From contig JBITNC010000001.1 in the NCBI GenBank assembly GCA_050084985.1, forward strand, positions 38,626,001 through 38,690,000: DNA of 64,000 nucleotides. Direction: 5' to 3'. How positions within the stretch are numbered: the first letter of the stretch is position 1; each line of letters begins with the position of its first letter. Positions 1 to 9,621 of the stretch are shown piece after piece. Source of the stretch: Nageia nagi (Eukaryota > Pinophyta). Below the pieces are notes generated by a model. That model was not told the origin of the DNA. It saw only the letters and a list, made by a program, of their open reading frames with translations, and made no database searches. Position numbers and translations under genes: made by a program.

Positions 1-838
1 AAATTTCTTCTAAAACTAGCAGTAGAGCACATGGATAATCATTTGGATGCTCAAAAGTATGATGAGTTTATTGACCAAAAACGATTTTGATGAGGAATAT
101 GATAGTGAAATATACTTTTGGGATGAATTTATTTCATGGGATTAAAAAATAATTTTTCTATACGATGGAAAAGATGGATAAAGGTAAAGCTTAAGAAAGG
201 AGGAGGATCATAAGTGGATTTTAGAATCCAAAGATAGCTTAGATAGAGAGGGAGTATAAAAAGACTAGGTTGAAAAAGAATTAAAAGTTTTTAAAATGAA
301 GGGGTTTTAGGTATTTTCAATTTCTAAGATCAACAAAACTTATGGGTTGAGTTCTTTTCAACCAAAGTAGAAGATGCATGTGTAATATCTAGTTACACTT
401 TCTTTATGTAGTAGAATAATACTCCAAATTCTAAAGGGTGTAACTTTTTATTTCAATATCATTTTGAGCTTGTTATTTTTTTTAAATCATGTAGAATTGA
501 AAAATATACAAGATTGTAATATCTCCCAAAGGAGAAAATTTCAAGGCTTGAAATGCTTTTTGTACAACCCAAATTTCAGTTTTACTTTTAGTTCTATTTT
601 TAGACTAATTGCATGTGTGGCTCCATTTTGAGTCTCATCTAAGTATATTTTAGAATTTTTAAAATTATGAATGGGGGAAGAAATGCTTTATAAAATCTTA
701 TTTGTAATCCTTTTGGTGGATTAGTGTAGATTCAAAAGAATAAAGAATTCTTGTTGTGAATTTTATTCTTCCAATTTACTTGTGTGTTGTGAATCAATTT
801 TGGAGATCTATTTTGGTCTCTTGTAGAAATCTACATCA
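1..838 (+). mobile_element. 3' end of an LTR retrotransposon, truncated by the window edge
   Basis: The first 190 bases translate on + into a broken polyprotein-like tail (residues such as AVEHMDNHLDAQKYDEF, then stops). A purine-rich tract follows at 191-207 (TAAGAAAGGAGGAGGA), then a likely LTR at about 215-838. The LTR has a TATA-like TATAAAAAG at 255-263, an AATAAA signal at 739-744, and ends ...CTACATCA. It stops where the CACTA transposase reading frame begins on the other strand, so the element appears to have inserted into the CACTA element. Bases 839-843 (ACCAC) would be one copy of a target duplication, but the other copy lies outside the window. The start of the LTR and the family are inferred. 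No second LTR is available to confirm it. Confidence 0.5.
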
Positions 839-1743
839 ACCACACTAAATAATTAGATGATTGTATGGAATGTGGATTGATAGCATCAATTGCTAAACCC
901 AACCTAAGGCTTCTAGGTTCATCCTAAAATTTATCGAACCACATATTTTCTATATGTTTCATTACCCTAAAATCTTCAAGAATGCATAATACATTCTCTT
1001 CACTTCTACTTTTTGCATACCAATCCATATAATATGCAATTAAATCACACTTATACATTCTAATGAATCTATATATAATTAGAATATGGTTAACAACCTT
1101 CAAAGGAACATTTTTTCCTATAGTTCCTAGATGATATCTATTTGCAACACACTTTATACATACACTCAATTTTTCATATCATCTTCTATATAATATGTAA
1201 TCATTAACACAAGCATGGTATTAAACACATGGTACCCCTACATCCTTAAAAAATTTCATACTTTTCTACATGAATAAGGGATGACATTATCACTTGGAAG
1301 TAGTTTTTCATTTAGTAACCTATAATACAAATAAAACCATAAAATTATTATGTAAACAAAGTTTGAAAAATGTTCAATAAATTTACAAAAATGAAAAAAT
1401 TTGTAAAAATAAATATATACTTGAAAATATCATTTACACTTGTATCTGAACATCCATTTTTGGCCTTTATATTCATCATAAGTAGGAATGCTTCCAACTT
1501 GGAAATAGATGTTGCATTGTATAAAGGTATTTTCACAATAGCATACATGTTATCATTTTCTAAATCACCTCCTCTTCCATCATCATGTGCATGAGTATTA
1601 TCATTCATGTCTACATTTCTATTATCTTCATGTGTATATATTGATTGAAATAAATCATGCATTGCATTTTGTTGTTGATCATAAGTGTTATAATGTGTTT
1701 CATCATTTTCACTATCTAAATTCATGAGTTGAATAGGAGCCAT
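839..1743 (-). pseudogene. CACTA (En/Spm, TNP2-type) transposase fragment
   Basis: Two - strand reading frames, joined by a decayed stretch, match the N-terminal half of plant CACTA transposases. The first (1743-1348) holds the acidic leader and then PLYNATSISKLEAFLLMMNI and a KAKNG(C)SD block. The second (about 1230-839) holds YHACVNDYILYR, SVCIKCVANRY, a block ending RMYKCDLIAYYMDWYAKSRS, and after an in-frame stop at about 922, RSLRLGLAIDAINPHSI. The family pattern is D/HACPNDCxLYR, CxxC...RYK, then MxWHAxxRSEDG and RLGLAxDGFNPF. The catalytic C-terminal half is missing, cut off at 838/839 by the LTR element. Frame changes between 1350 and 1230 could be an intron or decay. It is non-functional. 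The family call rests on motif order, not a database search. Confidence 0.75.
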
Positions 1744-2202
1744 TGGATTTGGATTTGTAATGAATTTTACATATGCATCCCTACTTCATATATTCTTGAG
1801 TTCCTTCCTTTTTTACTAATAAATATTTTTTTGATGTAAGGTTGGCATATAAGATACTATATTTGACTCATCTTATGTATCTGTTTCAGTATGATGTGCT
1901 TGTTAAATTAGTTACTACATATAATTAAAAAAATAACTTTAACAAGTATTTACAATATCTAATAAGTATATGTCAATAAATTTAACAAGTACATAAGTTT
2001 AAGTAAAAAATTACACAAATAACATGAGTATAAGTAAAAATATATCAACAATTCCAACAATTATGTTCTTCAACAAACATCCCTTAAGGATCTTCAACAA
2101 AATAGCAAATAATATAGCCTAAATTCATTATTGCATGCCTCACACTATAAACATTATTCAATTTCTACTAAAATCTCATTTTTCTTTACACTTTTATCCT
2201 TT
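1744..2202. other. AT-rich spacer, no gene seen
   Basis: About 460 AT-rich bases lie between the CACTA transposase start and the stop of the SET-like fragment. They contain loose TTAACAAGTA/ATAAGTATA-type repetition (1915-2045) but no supported coding sequence. Confidence 0.6.
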
Positions 2203-2812
2203 TTAAATAAATACATATGGATCTCTTGAATCCATGCGTCTCTTACATGCTAGAATATGTTTATTGATGTTAAAATGCACTAAGATCTCATCACCTGGGT
2301 TAAAAGTTATAATAGAAGCCACACCTACAAAACATTTCATTTTTTTAGGCATAAATTCATATTTATCATTTGCATATTCCACAAAATCATAATTTTTTGG
2401 AATTCCTATGCCTTTGGAGCTATTTATATATCCTATAATGTTTCCATGTATCTTTGGTCGACCATCAATGTACATACATTTTGTATCTTTTATTTGTGAT
2501 GTTGCATTTCCACACATAACATATTTAGCCATACTAAAGAAATATTGTGTTATTATCCTCAAGTCCATAATATTATAGATTGGCCCATCAAATGGCATCA
2601 ATGGTTCTTTTTCAATGAATGGATGAACTCGTACATTTGATAATATAAATAAACTCATGCCTGCATTAGGTATATTAGAAGGTTTAATCATATATGAATG
2701 ATAATAATAAGTGAATTGTTCATAATATTTTAGAAAAGGTTTTCTAATTTTCCATGCACCATATGGATTACAATCATAGGTAGAATTGTATAAAGGTACA
2801 ACATTAGGTGTT
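2203..2812 (-). pseudogene. SET-domain-like protein, C-terminal part (split by element 1)
   Basis: The - strand frame entering from the element 1 boundary at 2812 runs about 200 residues to a stop at 2203. It has the layout of a SET domain: SNIPNAGMSLFILSNV (the S-x-I-x-x-A-G-x-G-L-F start of SET), MPFDGPIYN in the middle, GNIIGYINSSKG followed by an N-Y-x-F-V-E block (the pseudo-knot, usually N-H-S), and FNPGDEILVHFN near the end (usually GEELxxDY). SET proteins are mostly lysine methyltransferases. Here the usual NHS and the final tyrosine are replaced, so methyltransferase activity is doubtful. The first residues printed by an open frame beyond 2812 come from the inserted LTR. The upstream half is at 22576-23060. 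It sits 460 bp upstream of, and on the same strand as, the CACTA transposase, so it may be cargo of that element or simply a host gene. Confidence 0.55.
2808..2812. repeat. Target-site duplication of element 1 (left), GTGTT
   Basis: GTGTT immediately precedes the LTR start TGTTGATT. The same five bases follow the right LTR at 22571-22575. Confidence 0.9.
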
Positions 2813-4221
2813 TGTTGATTAGGATTGTGTAATATATGCACCATGAACAATCTCAACCAAAGTAAATCAAGAACAGACTATGGTGATAGTCTGATCTTCG
2901 GAGAAGGCCGGTTCCTTATCTATTGGGTATAAGAGAAGTAATAGGAAACAAAATAAAAGGAGTAGAGTGTGAGGAATTTAAGCAAAGGGCTTAGGGTAAC
3001 AAGAGAGAAAGCAAAGGTGGATCACTAGTTCAGCGTGGGCTTTCACAAGGTGTGAAACCTTGGTCTAAATCTAGTGTAGCAGCTACAGTACAAGATCTCA
3101 CTCTCTAATAGTTTCCCAACTTTTACTCTACCATGTATGCAAACACAATTATGCTAACAGCTCATAATTATCATCCAGAAGACATATCAAGCTACCACCA
3201 TGTAACCTAATTAAGAATAAAAATTACAAGTGCTAGCAAAGAAAGGTCAAGATGATATCATATCATTGATAAAAACTACCAGTATTAGAGAACAAATGTA
3301 AAGAGCAATACTAGGGCTTCTAACCCTTTTTTCCACTTTATTTCTCATATACTTATACTGAAAGATAACAATTACAAAAGAATGAAAATAGAACGGTTAC
3401 AAAGAAGGGCCTTAAGATTCTGGCCACTTCTAACTATCATCATCTAGATATGCTACCTGTCTGAATGTTACAAAACTGAGAAGGTCATGGAAGGTAACGT
3501 CTTCTCAAAACTAAGATTCCACCTTTCATAGGTATCAACTCCTCTAGGATCTATTCCTTGCCAAAATGTGACTATCTTTTCCTTCGTAACATCATCATTT
3601 TATTCTGGAATGCTTTACTTCCTGAACACTTATCTTACAGACTCCAACTCTTCACTTATCTCTTACTGACCTCACCTCCTTTGGAACCTGGTCTTTTCCA
3701 AAACTGAGCTTATCCTTTCTTTCGTGACATCATCATTTTACTCTGACGCACTTTATTCACTAACTCCAACTTTTCAATTACCCCTTGCTAACCTCACCAT
3801 CTCTGAAACTTGGTCTTTACCAAAGATGTGACTATCTTTTCTTTTGTGACATCATCATTTTATTTCAAAACACTTAATTTATGAACTCTGGCTCTTCAAT
3901 TATCTCTTACTGATCTCACCTCCTCTGAAACCTAGTCTTTTCTAAAACTGAGCTTATCCTTTCTTTTATGACATCATCATTTCACTCCATCATGCTTTAT
4001 TCACTGACTCTAACTTTTCAATTACCCCTTGCAAACTTCACCATCTCCAGAACCCGGTCTTTACCAAAATTATGACTATTCTTTCTTCCGTGACATCATC
4101 ATTTCACTCTGGTATGCTTTATTTGCTTCAAAAAAACTCTCAAGGATCTTAAAATGAACTCATAACTAAAAGTAAAGTACACTGGGGCTTTAATAAAGAA
4201 TTTATTATGTATAGATATACA
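2813..4221 (-). repeat. Element 1 LTR (3' LTR in transcript sense), 1409 bp
   Basis: Direct repeat of 21146-22570. It starts TGTTGATTAGGATTG and ends ATAGATATACA. It is 16 bp shorter than its partner because one tandem unit lost a segment between two short ACACTTTA/ACACTTA repeats (near 3885). Confidence 0.9.
3570..4115. repeat. Tandem repeat inside element 1 LTR, about 122/138 bp period, 5 units
   Basis: The marker GACATCATCATTT recurs at about 3589, 3727, 3849, 3971 and 4093. Spacing is 138, 122, 122, 122. Units alternate between ACCTGGTCTTTTCC and ACTTGGTCTTTACC forms, giving a higher-order pair of about 245-260 bp. The other LTR has spacing 138, 122, 138, 122 (21922-22442). Confidence 0.8.
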
Positions 4222-4223
4222 TT

Positions 4224-4243
4224 ATGGTGACTTCTGGGGGAAA
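4224..4243 (+). promoter_or_regulatory. Primer-binding-like sequence at the unexpected end of element 1
   Basis: Just inside the left LTR the + strand reads TGGTGACTTCTGGGGGAAAA. This has the TGG start and GACT...GGGG layout of plant tRNA primer-binding sites. Transcript sense is -, so a polypurine tract is expected here instead, and the - strand is pyrimidine-rich. It may be chance. Confidence 0.3.
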
Positions 4244-4312
4244 ATTTTGCCTTTATCAAAGAGGAATTTTGAACTCAGTTTAAAAAATAATACCAAAATG
4301 AAATTCGTTATC

Positions 4313-5810
4313 TCAACTCTGAACCCCTAAAAATTGCACAACCTTACCCCAACTTGCATGTCTTTTGGAGAAGTCTTTTATTCTCAATTGGGCTAGAGCT
4401 ATGCTATTCAAAACTTCATAGGAGATTTGCCCATGTTTGTGCAATAGCCACTGCAGGACCACTCCTTTATTAGCACATTGGTCAAAAATTTCAAACAAAT
4501 TTGACTCATCAAAAGAAGTCAGTAATAAATCTATATCCTCTACCTTTTGACTATCTTTCTGAATGTATTTCAAAAATTTAGCCTCAGAGATGGGTGAACT
4601 ATCCTCCTTCCACAATCCCAGAAATCTAGCCTCAGATAATTTTGCTATCTTAGCTTTCTGGGTTTCTACCCCTTGCAACTGCTTGATTAAATTATTTTTT
4701 ATTTCTTGGCACACCCATTTCCTGTGGACTAGGTAGTCAATCACTAAGATTAACTCAACTCTATTTCCCACATTTAGGGCTTGGAGTTTCTCATTGGAAA
4801 TCTCACCTAGCTTCTTCTTTGCCCTCTTTGTTAACTTCTCCATGGGATCAATAGTACTTTCACAAAGGCTAACATTTGTCTCTAATTTCTTCAACTCTGA
4901 AAAACATATATCAATGTGATCTCTGAGTTGAATTAGTTGTTTAACCCTCGGGAATAATTACTCTCAGAATTTTTCTTTTATTTTGATCAAAAAATTTCTA
5001 TCAACCTTATTAACATTCGAATCTAGCTGCATTTGTGCAATGTTGGCATTTAAATTACCAATTATTGTCTCTCTTGCTGCTACTTTAGCTGCTTTGGTTG
5101 CAATTTCCACATCCTTCTGTGCTATGACAACATCTTTCTTTGCTAGGCTATTTGCAATTGAGGCAGTAGCTAAGCTTGCTCTGAGAGTAGTTATATTATT
5201 ATCTATGGTTTTTAATTTTAGCCATTGGGAATCTAATTATTGCTTCATTGCTTCATTTACCTTCTGAAGCTTATTATATTTGACCTCTAATTTGGTCAGT
5301 TCAGAAATATTTAAGTCCACAACTATTTACAATAGCTCATTCTTATCACTCTGGGATATGCTCTTGGTATCTATCCTTACCTAGGTGTTCATTGCAGATA
5401 AATCACTTTGCCCTCTTAATGATCTTGGGTAATAGCAACCTCCAAAACTCTACTTTTTGCATCCATAGATGTCTGGAGCCCCACCAAATTATCAAGTGCT
5501 AGGATTTTCTACATTTGCTTCTACATCTAAGCTTCCTGATTCTATTTCAATTGCTTGTACTACTCCATGATCCCACTCACCAACACCTGCTGACCAAATA
5601 TTACAATGAATGGGGAGGCCACGCTTAGCTTTGGTGTGAAAGAAGGTACCACTTATTGAACTGGTGTAACAGGGCTAGCTTGACTAGGGCTGAAGACACT
5701 GCTACTAATGGGTGCAGGTATAGATGGCTCTGGAGTGGATGATGGAGGTGATGATGGTACAAAAATAACACCAGTTGGGGGAGTGATGAGGGGAACCGAT
5801 GAAAAGGAAG
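4313..5810 (-). pseudogene. Element 1 extra ORF, C-terminal part (coiled-coil rich, unknown)
   Basis: This continues the extra ORF of 14711-12699 across the nested element. The frame enters at 5810 in a Pro/Ser-rich stretch (LITPPTGVIFVPSSPPSSTP). A long helical, coiled-coil-like region follows at about 5600-4900, with Ala/Lys/Gln heptad-like runs such as AKKDVVIAQKDVEIATK, interrupted by stops. It ends in an open 193-residue segment (4894-4313) rich in Lys, Glu and Leu that stops at 4313 just before the LTR. I recognise no domain. Its position between integrase and 3' LTR is where plant gypsy elements carry extra or envelope-like ORFs. No clear transmembrane segment is visible, which argues against an envelope glycoprotein. 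Function unknown. Confidence 0.6.
5806..5810. repeat. Target-site duplication of element 2 (left), GGAAG
   Basis: GGAAG precedes the LTR start TGTTTACA and recurs at 12699-12703 after the right LTR. Confidence 0.9.
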
Positions 5811-6684
5811 TGTTTACAAATAAAAATTGAGAATGCAAATAAATAGGGGGTTATCTACAAACTCAATATTATCTATATTCTAGCTACGGATAGCAATTTA
5901 TTCTAGATACACAATGAACAACATATAACTATTCAGAAATGTAAATATAACCAACCAAGACCGTGATTTATGTACTTACCTCACGGAACGTACCTGACAA
6001 CGGAAGACGTAGATATGAGCGATGCACTGATGATAAGCTACCTTTCCAACAGCGTCGCAACCTGCAATGATGCCAAAAGAGGACCGCGGGCGGTCCGTTT
6101 CAGTAATATAAGAGCGCCGGCGGTGTTCTTCCGTTCACAAAGGAGCGCCGACGGCCTTATCTTGATAGCTTTGACCTCTCAGTTAGGTCCAGTTCTTCAG
6201 TATAGATATCTCAGATAGCAGTATAATATCAGAATTGATCGCAGATGTCAGGATAGCTCGCGCAAGGAAGCACACAAACCACAGCCTTGTAGGCGGTACC
6301 AAGAGATACCTTAGGGGGTAGCCACTTACAAGACCATACGCGGGATCATGTGTATCCTTGTTGTTGTGGACTTACTATTAGATCCCTTATTTATATAGAT
6401 ATAGGTAATACCGCCCATAGGTCGGCGTGCATCCACATAAATAAGGTTAATTCACAAGATTTAAGATAAATACATCAATAAACAAGATAATTCACACAAT
6501 ACTCAAGATATACCATGCAATATTCAAGACAATTTATGTAATATTCAAAATAACCCATGCAATATTCCCATTCAAGCCAAACATTGATATTATCACTTTT
6601 ATCCATTCAAGACATATAGTTAAGCCAAGCATATTTCATTAATTTATTGATTTAAAAGCATAAAATCATTTTTATGTGTTAACA
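5811..6684 (-). repeat. Element 2 LTR (3' LTR in transcript sense), 874 bp
   Basis: Starts TGTTTACAAATAAAAATTG and ends ATGTGTTAACA. Nearly identical to 11825-12698. It contains three GC-rich palindrome-family sites (6081-6096, 6112-6127, 6142-6156) and, on + sense, an open stretch at 5970-6218 that is probably fortuitous. Confidence 0.95.
6081..6156. repeat. Cluster of three GGACCGC-type palindromes in the left LTR of element 2
   Basis: Sites GGACCGCGGGCGGTCC (6081), GAGCGCCGGCGGTGTT (6112) and GGAGCGCCGACGGCC (6142). The same three occur in the right LTR at 12095-12170. They stand out in AT-rich DNA. Confidence 0.8.
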
Positions 6685-6702
6685 GATGCCCCACTTTGGA
6701 TG
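6685..6702 (-). promoter_or_regulatory. Polypurine tract of element 2
   Basis: In - sense the bases before the 3' LTR read CCAAAGTGGGGCATC and then TGTTAAC. This is the AAGTGGGG(G)CAT form common in plant gypsy elements, where plus-strand DNA synthesis is primed. Confidence 0.75.
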
Positions 6703-7164
6703 TGAAATCGAAGAAATCATGAGATGACTTGAGATTTTGCATTCAAAGTAAAAACACAACATCATAGCAAGCAATTTTGATAAGCAATGATTAACACTAA
6801 CCATTCCAAACTTAAGCAACATCATGATAAGGCTAGATATAGGTTGAGAAAACTCCCTTTTTACATTACCTTGGGCATGCTTGCCCCTTGCATTTTGCTG
6901 TAGAAGGTGATAGTCTGATAAGCTGATAATCTTTGCCGCAATGTTGATGACCCAAGACAACAAACTTGACAACACATATGACAATGACCAGACAGACGAC
7001 TTGACCACACATGCCGGCCGGACGACAACTTGACCAGACCACATCACAAGACAAAACATGAACAACTCACAAGACCAAGACATGATAACACACATGATCA
7101 ATTCACAAGACAAGACATGATAACACACATGATCAACTCACAAGACCAAACATGATAACCATAA

Positions 7165-7660
7165 CCAAACACAGGTGAGAGCTAAGTATCCACACAACTG
7201 AGCCCTCTCATCAAGAGGTGTACTCCAGTTGCCGAAGAACCGAACTCCGCAAAACAAGTGATAAGCTGATATATGAGAGCTAAGTATCCACACAACTGAG
7301 CCCTCTCATCAAGAGGTGTACTCCAGTTGCCGAAGAACCGAACTCCGCAAAAACAATGATAAGCTGATATGTGAGAGCTAAGTATCCACACAACTGAGCC
7401 CTCTCATCAAGAGGTGTACTCCAGTTGCCGAAGAACCGAACTCCGCAAAACAATGATAAGCTAGAGGGGGAGAGCTAAGTATCCACACAACTGAGCCCTC
7501 ACACAAGAGGTGTACTCCAGTTGCCGAAGAACCGAACTCCGCAAAACAATGATAAGCAGATATGTGAGAGCTAAGTTCCACACAACTGAGCCCTCGCATC
7601 AAGAGGTGTACTGCAGTTGCCGAAGAACCGAACTCCGCAAAATAATGATAAGCTGATGGA
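7165..7660. repeat. Tandem array A in element 2: 96-98 bp, 5 units
   Basis: GAGAGCTAAGTATCCACACA recurs from 7181, 7279, 7377, 7474 and 7570. Units are almost identical and end in GATAAGCTGAT. Long - strand frames across this region are by-products of the repetition. Confidence 0.9.
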
Positions 7661-8190
7661 GCTGACACTCCACTAAGAAGCATGATAAGCTGATAATGGG
7701 AGCTGAACTCCACTCATAACCACATGATAAACTCATGATAAGCTGACTATGGGAGCTGGACTCCACTCATAGCCACCTGATAAGCACATGATAAGCTGAC
7801 TATGGGAGCTGGACTCCACTCATAGCCACCTGATAAGCACATGATAAGCTGACTAGGGGAGCTGGACTCCACTCATAGCCACATGATAAACTCATGATAA
7901 GCTGACTATGTGAGCTGGACTCCACTCATAGCCACCTGATAAGCACATGATAAGCTGACTATGGGAGCTGGACTCCACTCATAGCCACCTGATAAGCACA
8001 TGATAAGCTGACTACGGGAGCTGGACTCCACTCATAGCCACATGATAAGCACATGATAAGCTGACTATGGGAGCTGGACTCCACTCATAGCCACCTGATA
8101 AGCACATGATAAGCTGACTACGGGAGCTGGACTCCACTCATAGCCACATGGTAAGCACATGATAATCTTGACTATGGGAGCTGGACTCCA
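7660..8190. repeat. Tandem array B in element 2: 53 bp, about 9 units
   Basis: Unit GATAAGCTGACTATGGGAGC continuing to TGGACTCCACTCATAGCC, with spacing of exactly 53 (7745, 7798, 7851, 7904, 7957 and on). It shares GATAAGCTGA with array A. Confidence 0.9.
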
Positions 8191-8340
8191 CTCACAAGCA
8201 CGGTAATCTGATCATGGGAGCTAGACTCCTCTCACGAGCATGGTAATCTGATCATGGGAGCTGGACTCCTCTCACAAGCATGATAATCTGATCATGGGAG
8301 CTGGACTCCTCTCACAAGCATGACAATCTGATCATTCAGG
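8190..8340. repeat. Tandem array C in element 2: 40 bp, about 4 units
   Basis: Unit GATCATGGGAGCTGGACTCC recurs at 8210, 8250, 8290 and, partly, 8330. It is a shortened relative of array B. Confidence 0.85.
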
Positions 8341-8441
8341 TCTGTAAGCACGAAACTCAAAGCAATATTCTCCTGGATATAGCATTCGTCAAACATCTAT
8401 GATGCACTCATGATACTCAATAAGCTGATTTTCCAGATAAA

Positions 8442-8510
8442 GGAACGCGGGCGATCCTTTCTTACTGACTTGGAACGCCGGCGGTCTTCATCTAAGACCG
8501 CGGGCGGTCC
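8442..8510. repeat. Cluster of three GGACCGC-type palindromes, internal
   Basis: GGAACGCGGGCGATCC (8442), GGAACGCCGGCGGTCT (8472) and AGACCGCGGGCGGTCC (8495). They lie just upstream of the TATA box of the opposite-strand gene model. Confidence 0.8.
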
Positions 8511-8652
8511 TTTTCTTGATGATTTTTCAAAAATTGTAAAAATCACGTCCCTGCGAATCACCCCTGGATTCCAGGTTGACGTCTAATTGCTGATCTACGT
8601 GCCTCAAATGCTCAAGTCGAAATTTACCTTGAAGTGTGTGCCCTAACCTTTT

Positions 8653-8659
8653 TATAAAA
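8653..8659 (+). promoter_or_regulatory. TATA box for the opposite-strand gene in element 2
   Basis: CTTTTTATAAAAGGGGCCCC is a strong TATA context on the + strand. An mRNA start would fall near 8685, about 120 bases before the ATG at 8807. The segment 8430-9550 is clearly more GC-rich than its surroundings. Confidence 0.55.
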
Positions 8660-8806
8660 GGGGCCCCACCCTTGCTCATTTGTTCACCCTATCATTTTCA
8701 TAGCTGAGAGCACTCTAGAGGTTGAGAGACTGATTCGGAGAGTTTTAGCCGGTGCTTTTTGTCACTCTCGCTAGATAATTCTTCCTGTATTGCTGTGTTG
8801 CACGCT

Positions 8807-9373
8807 ATGGCCCTACCGATCACACGCCGAGAGGGACACCGAGCTGCCTTGGTAGCTGATTCTCCTGCCGGTCATCAGGTACACCACCTCTTCTACCTTT
8901 TTCATGCTATGTTTTTGTTTCTCTTCAAGTTTTAGCTGACTGTACACTGGTTTCCCCAATTTGCCCCTAGGGTTTTACTGTTGCATACCCTAGCTCTGCG
9001 TTTTTCACTTTTTAGTCTGCTTTTCGAACTTCCGGTGCCATGGCTGCCTTATGCTCACCCGTACAAACCTGCACCCCAAATTTTTATTCCCCTTTTCCAC
9101 GGAAACAGGACCGCTGGCGGTCCTTTCTGCCCTAGCTTGAACCGTGGGCGGTCCTTATCCTCTGATATAGACCGTGGGCGATCTTCTTTTTCGTGTAGTA
9201 TTTCTTTGCTATTTGTGTTTCATGTCTTGATACTGACTTGTCTTTCATTTTTCTTGCAGAACCGTGCATACCTTATGCGTCCCTCCGGCAAGAGTACTGC
9301 CTTCACCACTGCCCAACAGTGGCCCCAAACTGACGCAGCCCGAAGTATTCTGACTTGTGATGTCTACATTTGA
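8807..9373 (+). CDS. Predicted two-exon small gene antisense to element 2 (about 61 aa, unknown)
   Basis: Exon 1 at 8807-8878 begins MALPITRREGHRAAL and ends at CAG|GTACAC with the frame in phase 0. Intron 8879-9259 starts GT and ends in a good acceptor, TTTTTCTTGCAG. Exon 2 at 9260-9373 continues in the same phase (NRAYLMRPSGKST...) and stops with TGA. A TATA box lies 150 bases upstream. An unspliced frame from 8981 (130 codons) also reads into exon 2. I recognise no domain. Extra antisense ORFs downstream of the coding region are known in some Tat-group plant retrotransposons, and this could be a shortened relative. It might equally be captured host promoter and exon DNA. The intron holds three palindromes (9108, 9139, 9169). 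Expression is not known. Confidence 0.4.
9108..9184. repeat. Cluster of three GGACCGC-type palindromes in the predicted intron
   Basis: GGACCGCTGGCGGTCC (9108, 7-bp arms), GAACCGTGGGCGGTCC (9139) and AGACCGTGGGCGATCT (9169). Confidence 0.8.
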
Positions 9374-9456
9374 TGTTTCGTGATCCTGGAGAACAAGCAC
9401 CAACGAGACGAACGCCCTTGGAATCTTTCGCTTTCCTCTGTTTTTCTTCTAAAATA

Positions 9457-9502
9457 GGACCGCCGGCGGTCCTATTATCACGAAATACAACGCCAACGCT
9501 CC
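9457..9502. repeat. Perfect 16-bp palindrome and a decayed partner
   Basis: GGACCGCCGGCGGTCC at 9457-9472 is a perfect palindrome. AACGCCAACGCTCC at 9489 is a weaker member. Confidence 0.8.
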
Positions 9503-9573
9503 TGTTATAACGTCATAAATCTTCCCAAATTTCCTGACCATGTCGTCCGTTAATGACCTAAACTAACTGCGTG

Positions 9574-9607
9574 TTTCTCTCCCCCTTTTTTTTTTTTTTT
9601 TTTTTTT
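9574..9607 (-). other. Internal 34-nt polypurine run after gag
   Basis: In - sense: 22 A, then GGGGGAGAGAAA, starting 15 bases after the gag stop. It could be an internal (central-type) polypurine tract or a fossil mRNA poly(A)/3' end joined to foreign DNA. Confidence 0.6.
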
Positions 9608-9621
9608 ATACATATATCAAT

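Noticed and set aside
5970-6218. 82-codon + frame, also at 11984-12232
   Set aside because: It is conserved only because both LTRs of a young element are nearly identical. It lies antisense in the LTR and spans the palindromes, with no known motif.
7182-7713. Open - strand frames of 69 and 111 codons
   Set aside because: They are produced by tandem array A, whose unit length lets frames repeat (the same FGSSATGVHLL phrase recurs). No independent coding evidence.
7165-8340. Possible CRISPR-like array
   Set aside because: Units are contiguous without unique spacers, lie within a plant retrotransposon, and no cas genes exist.
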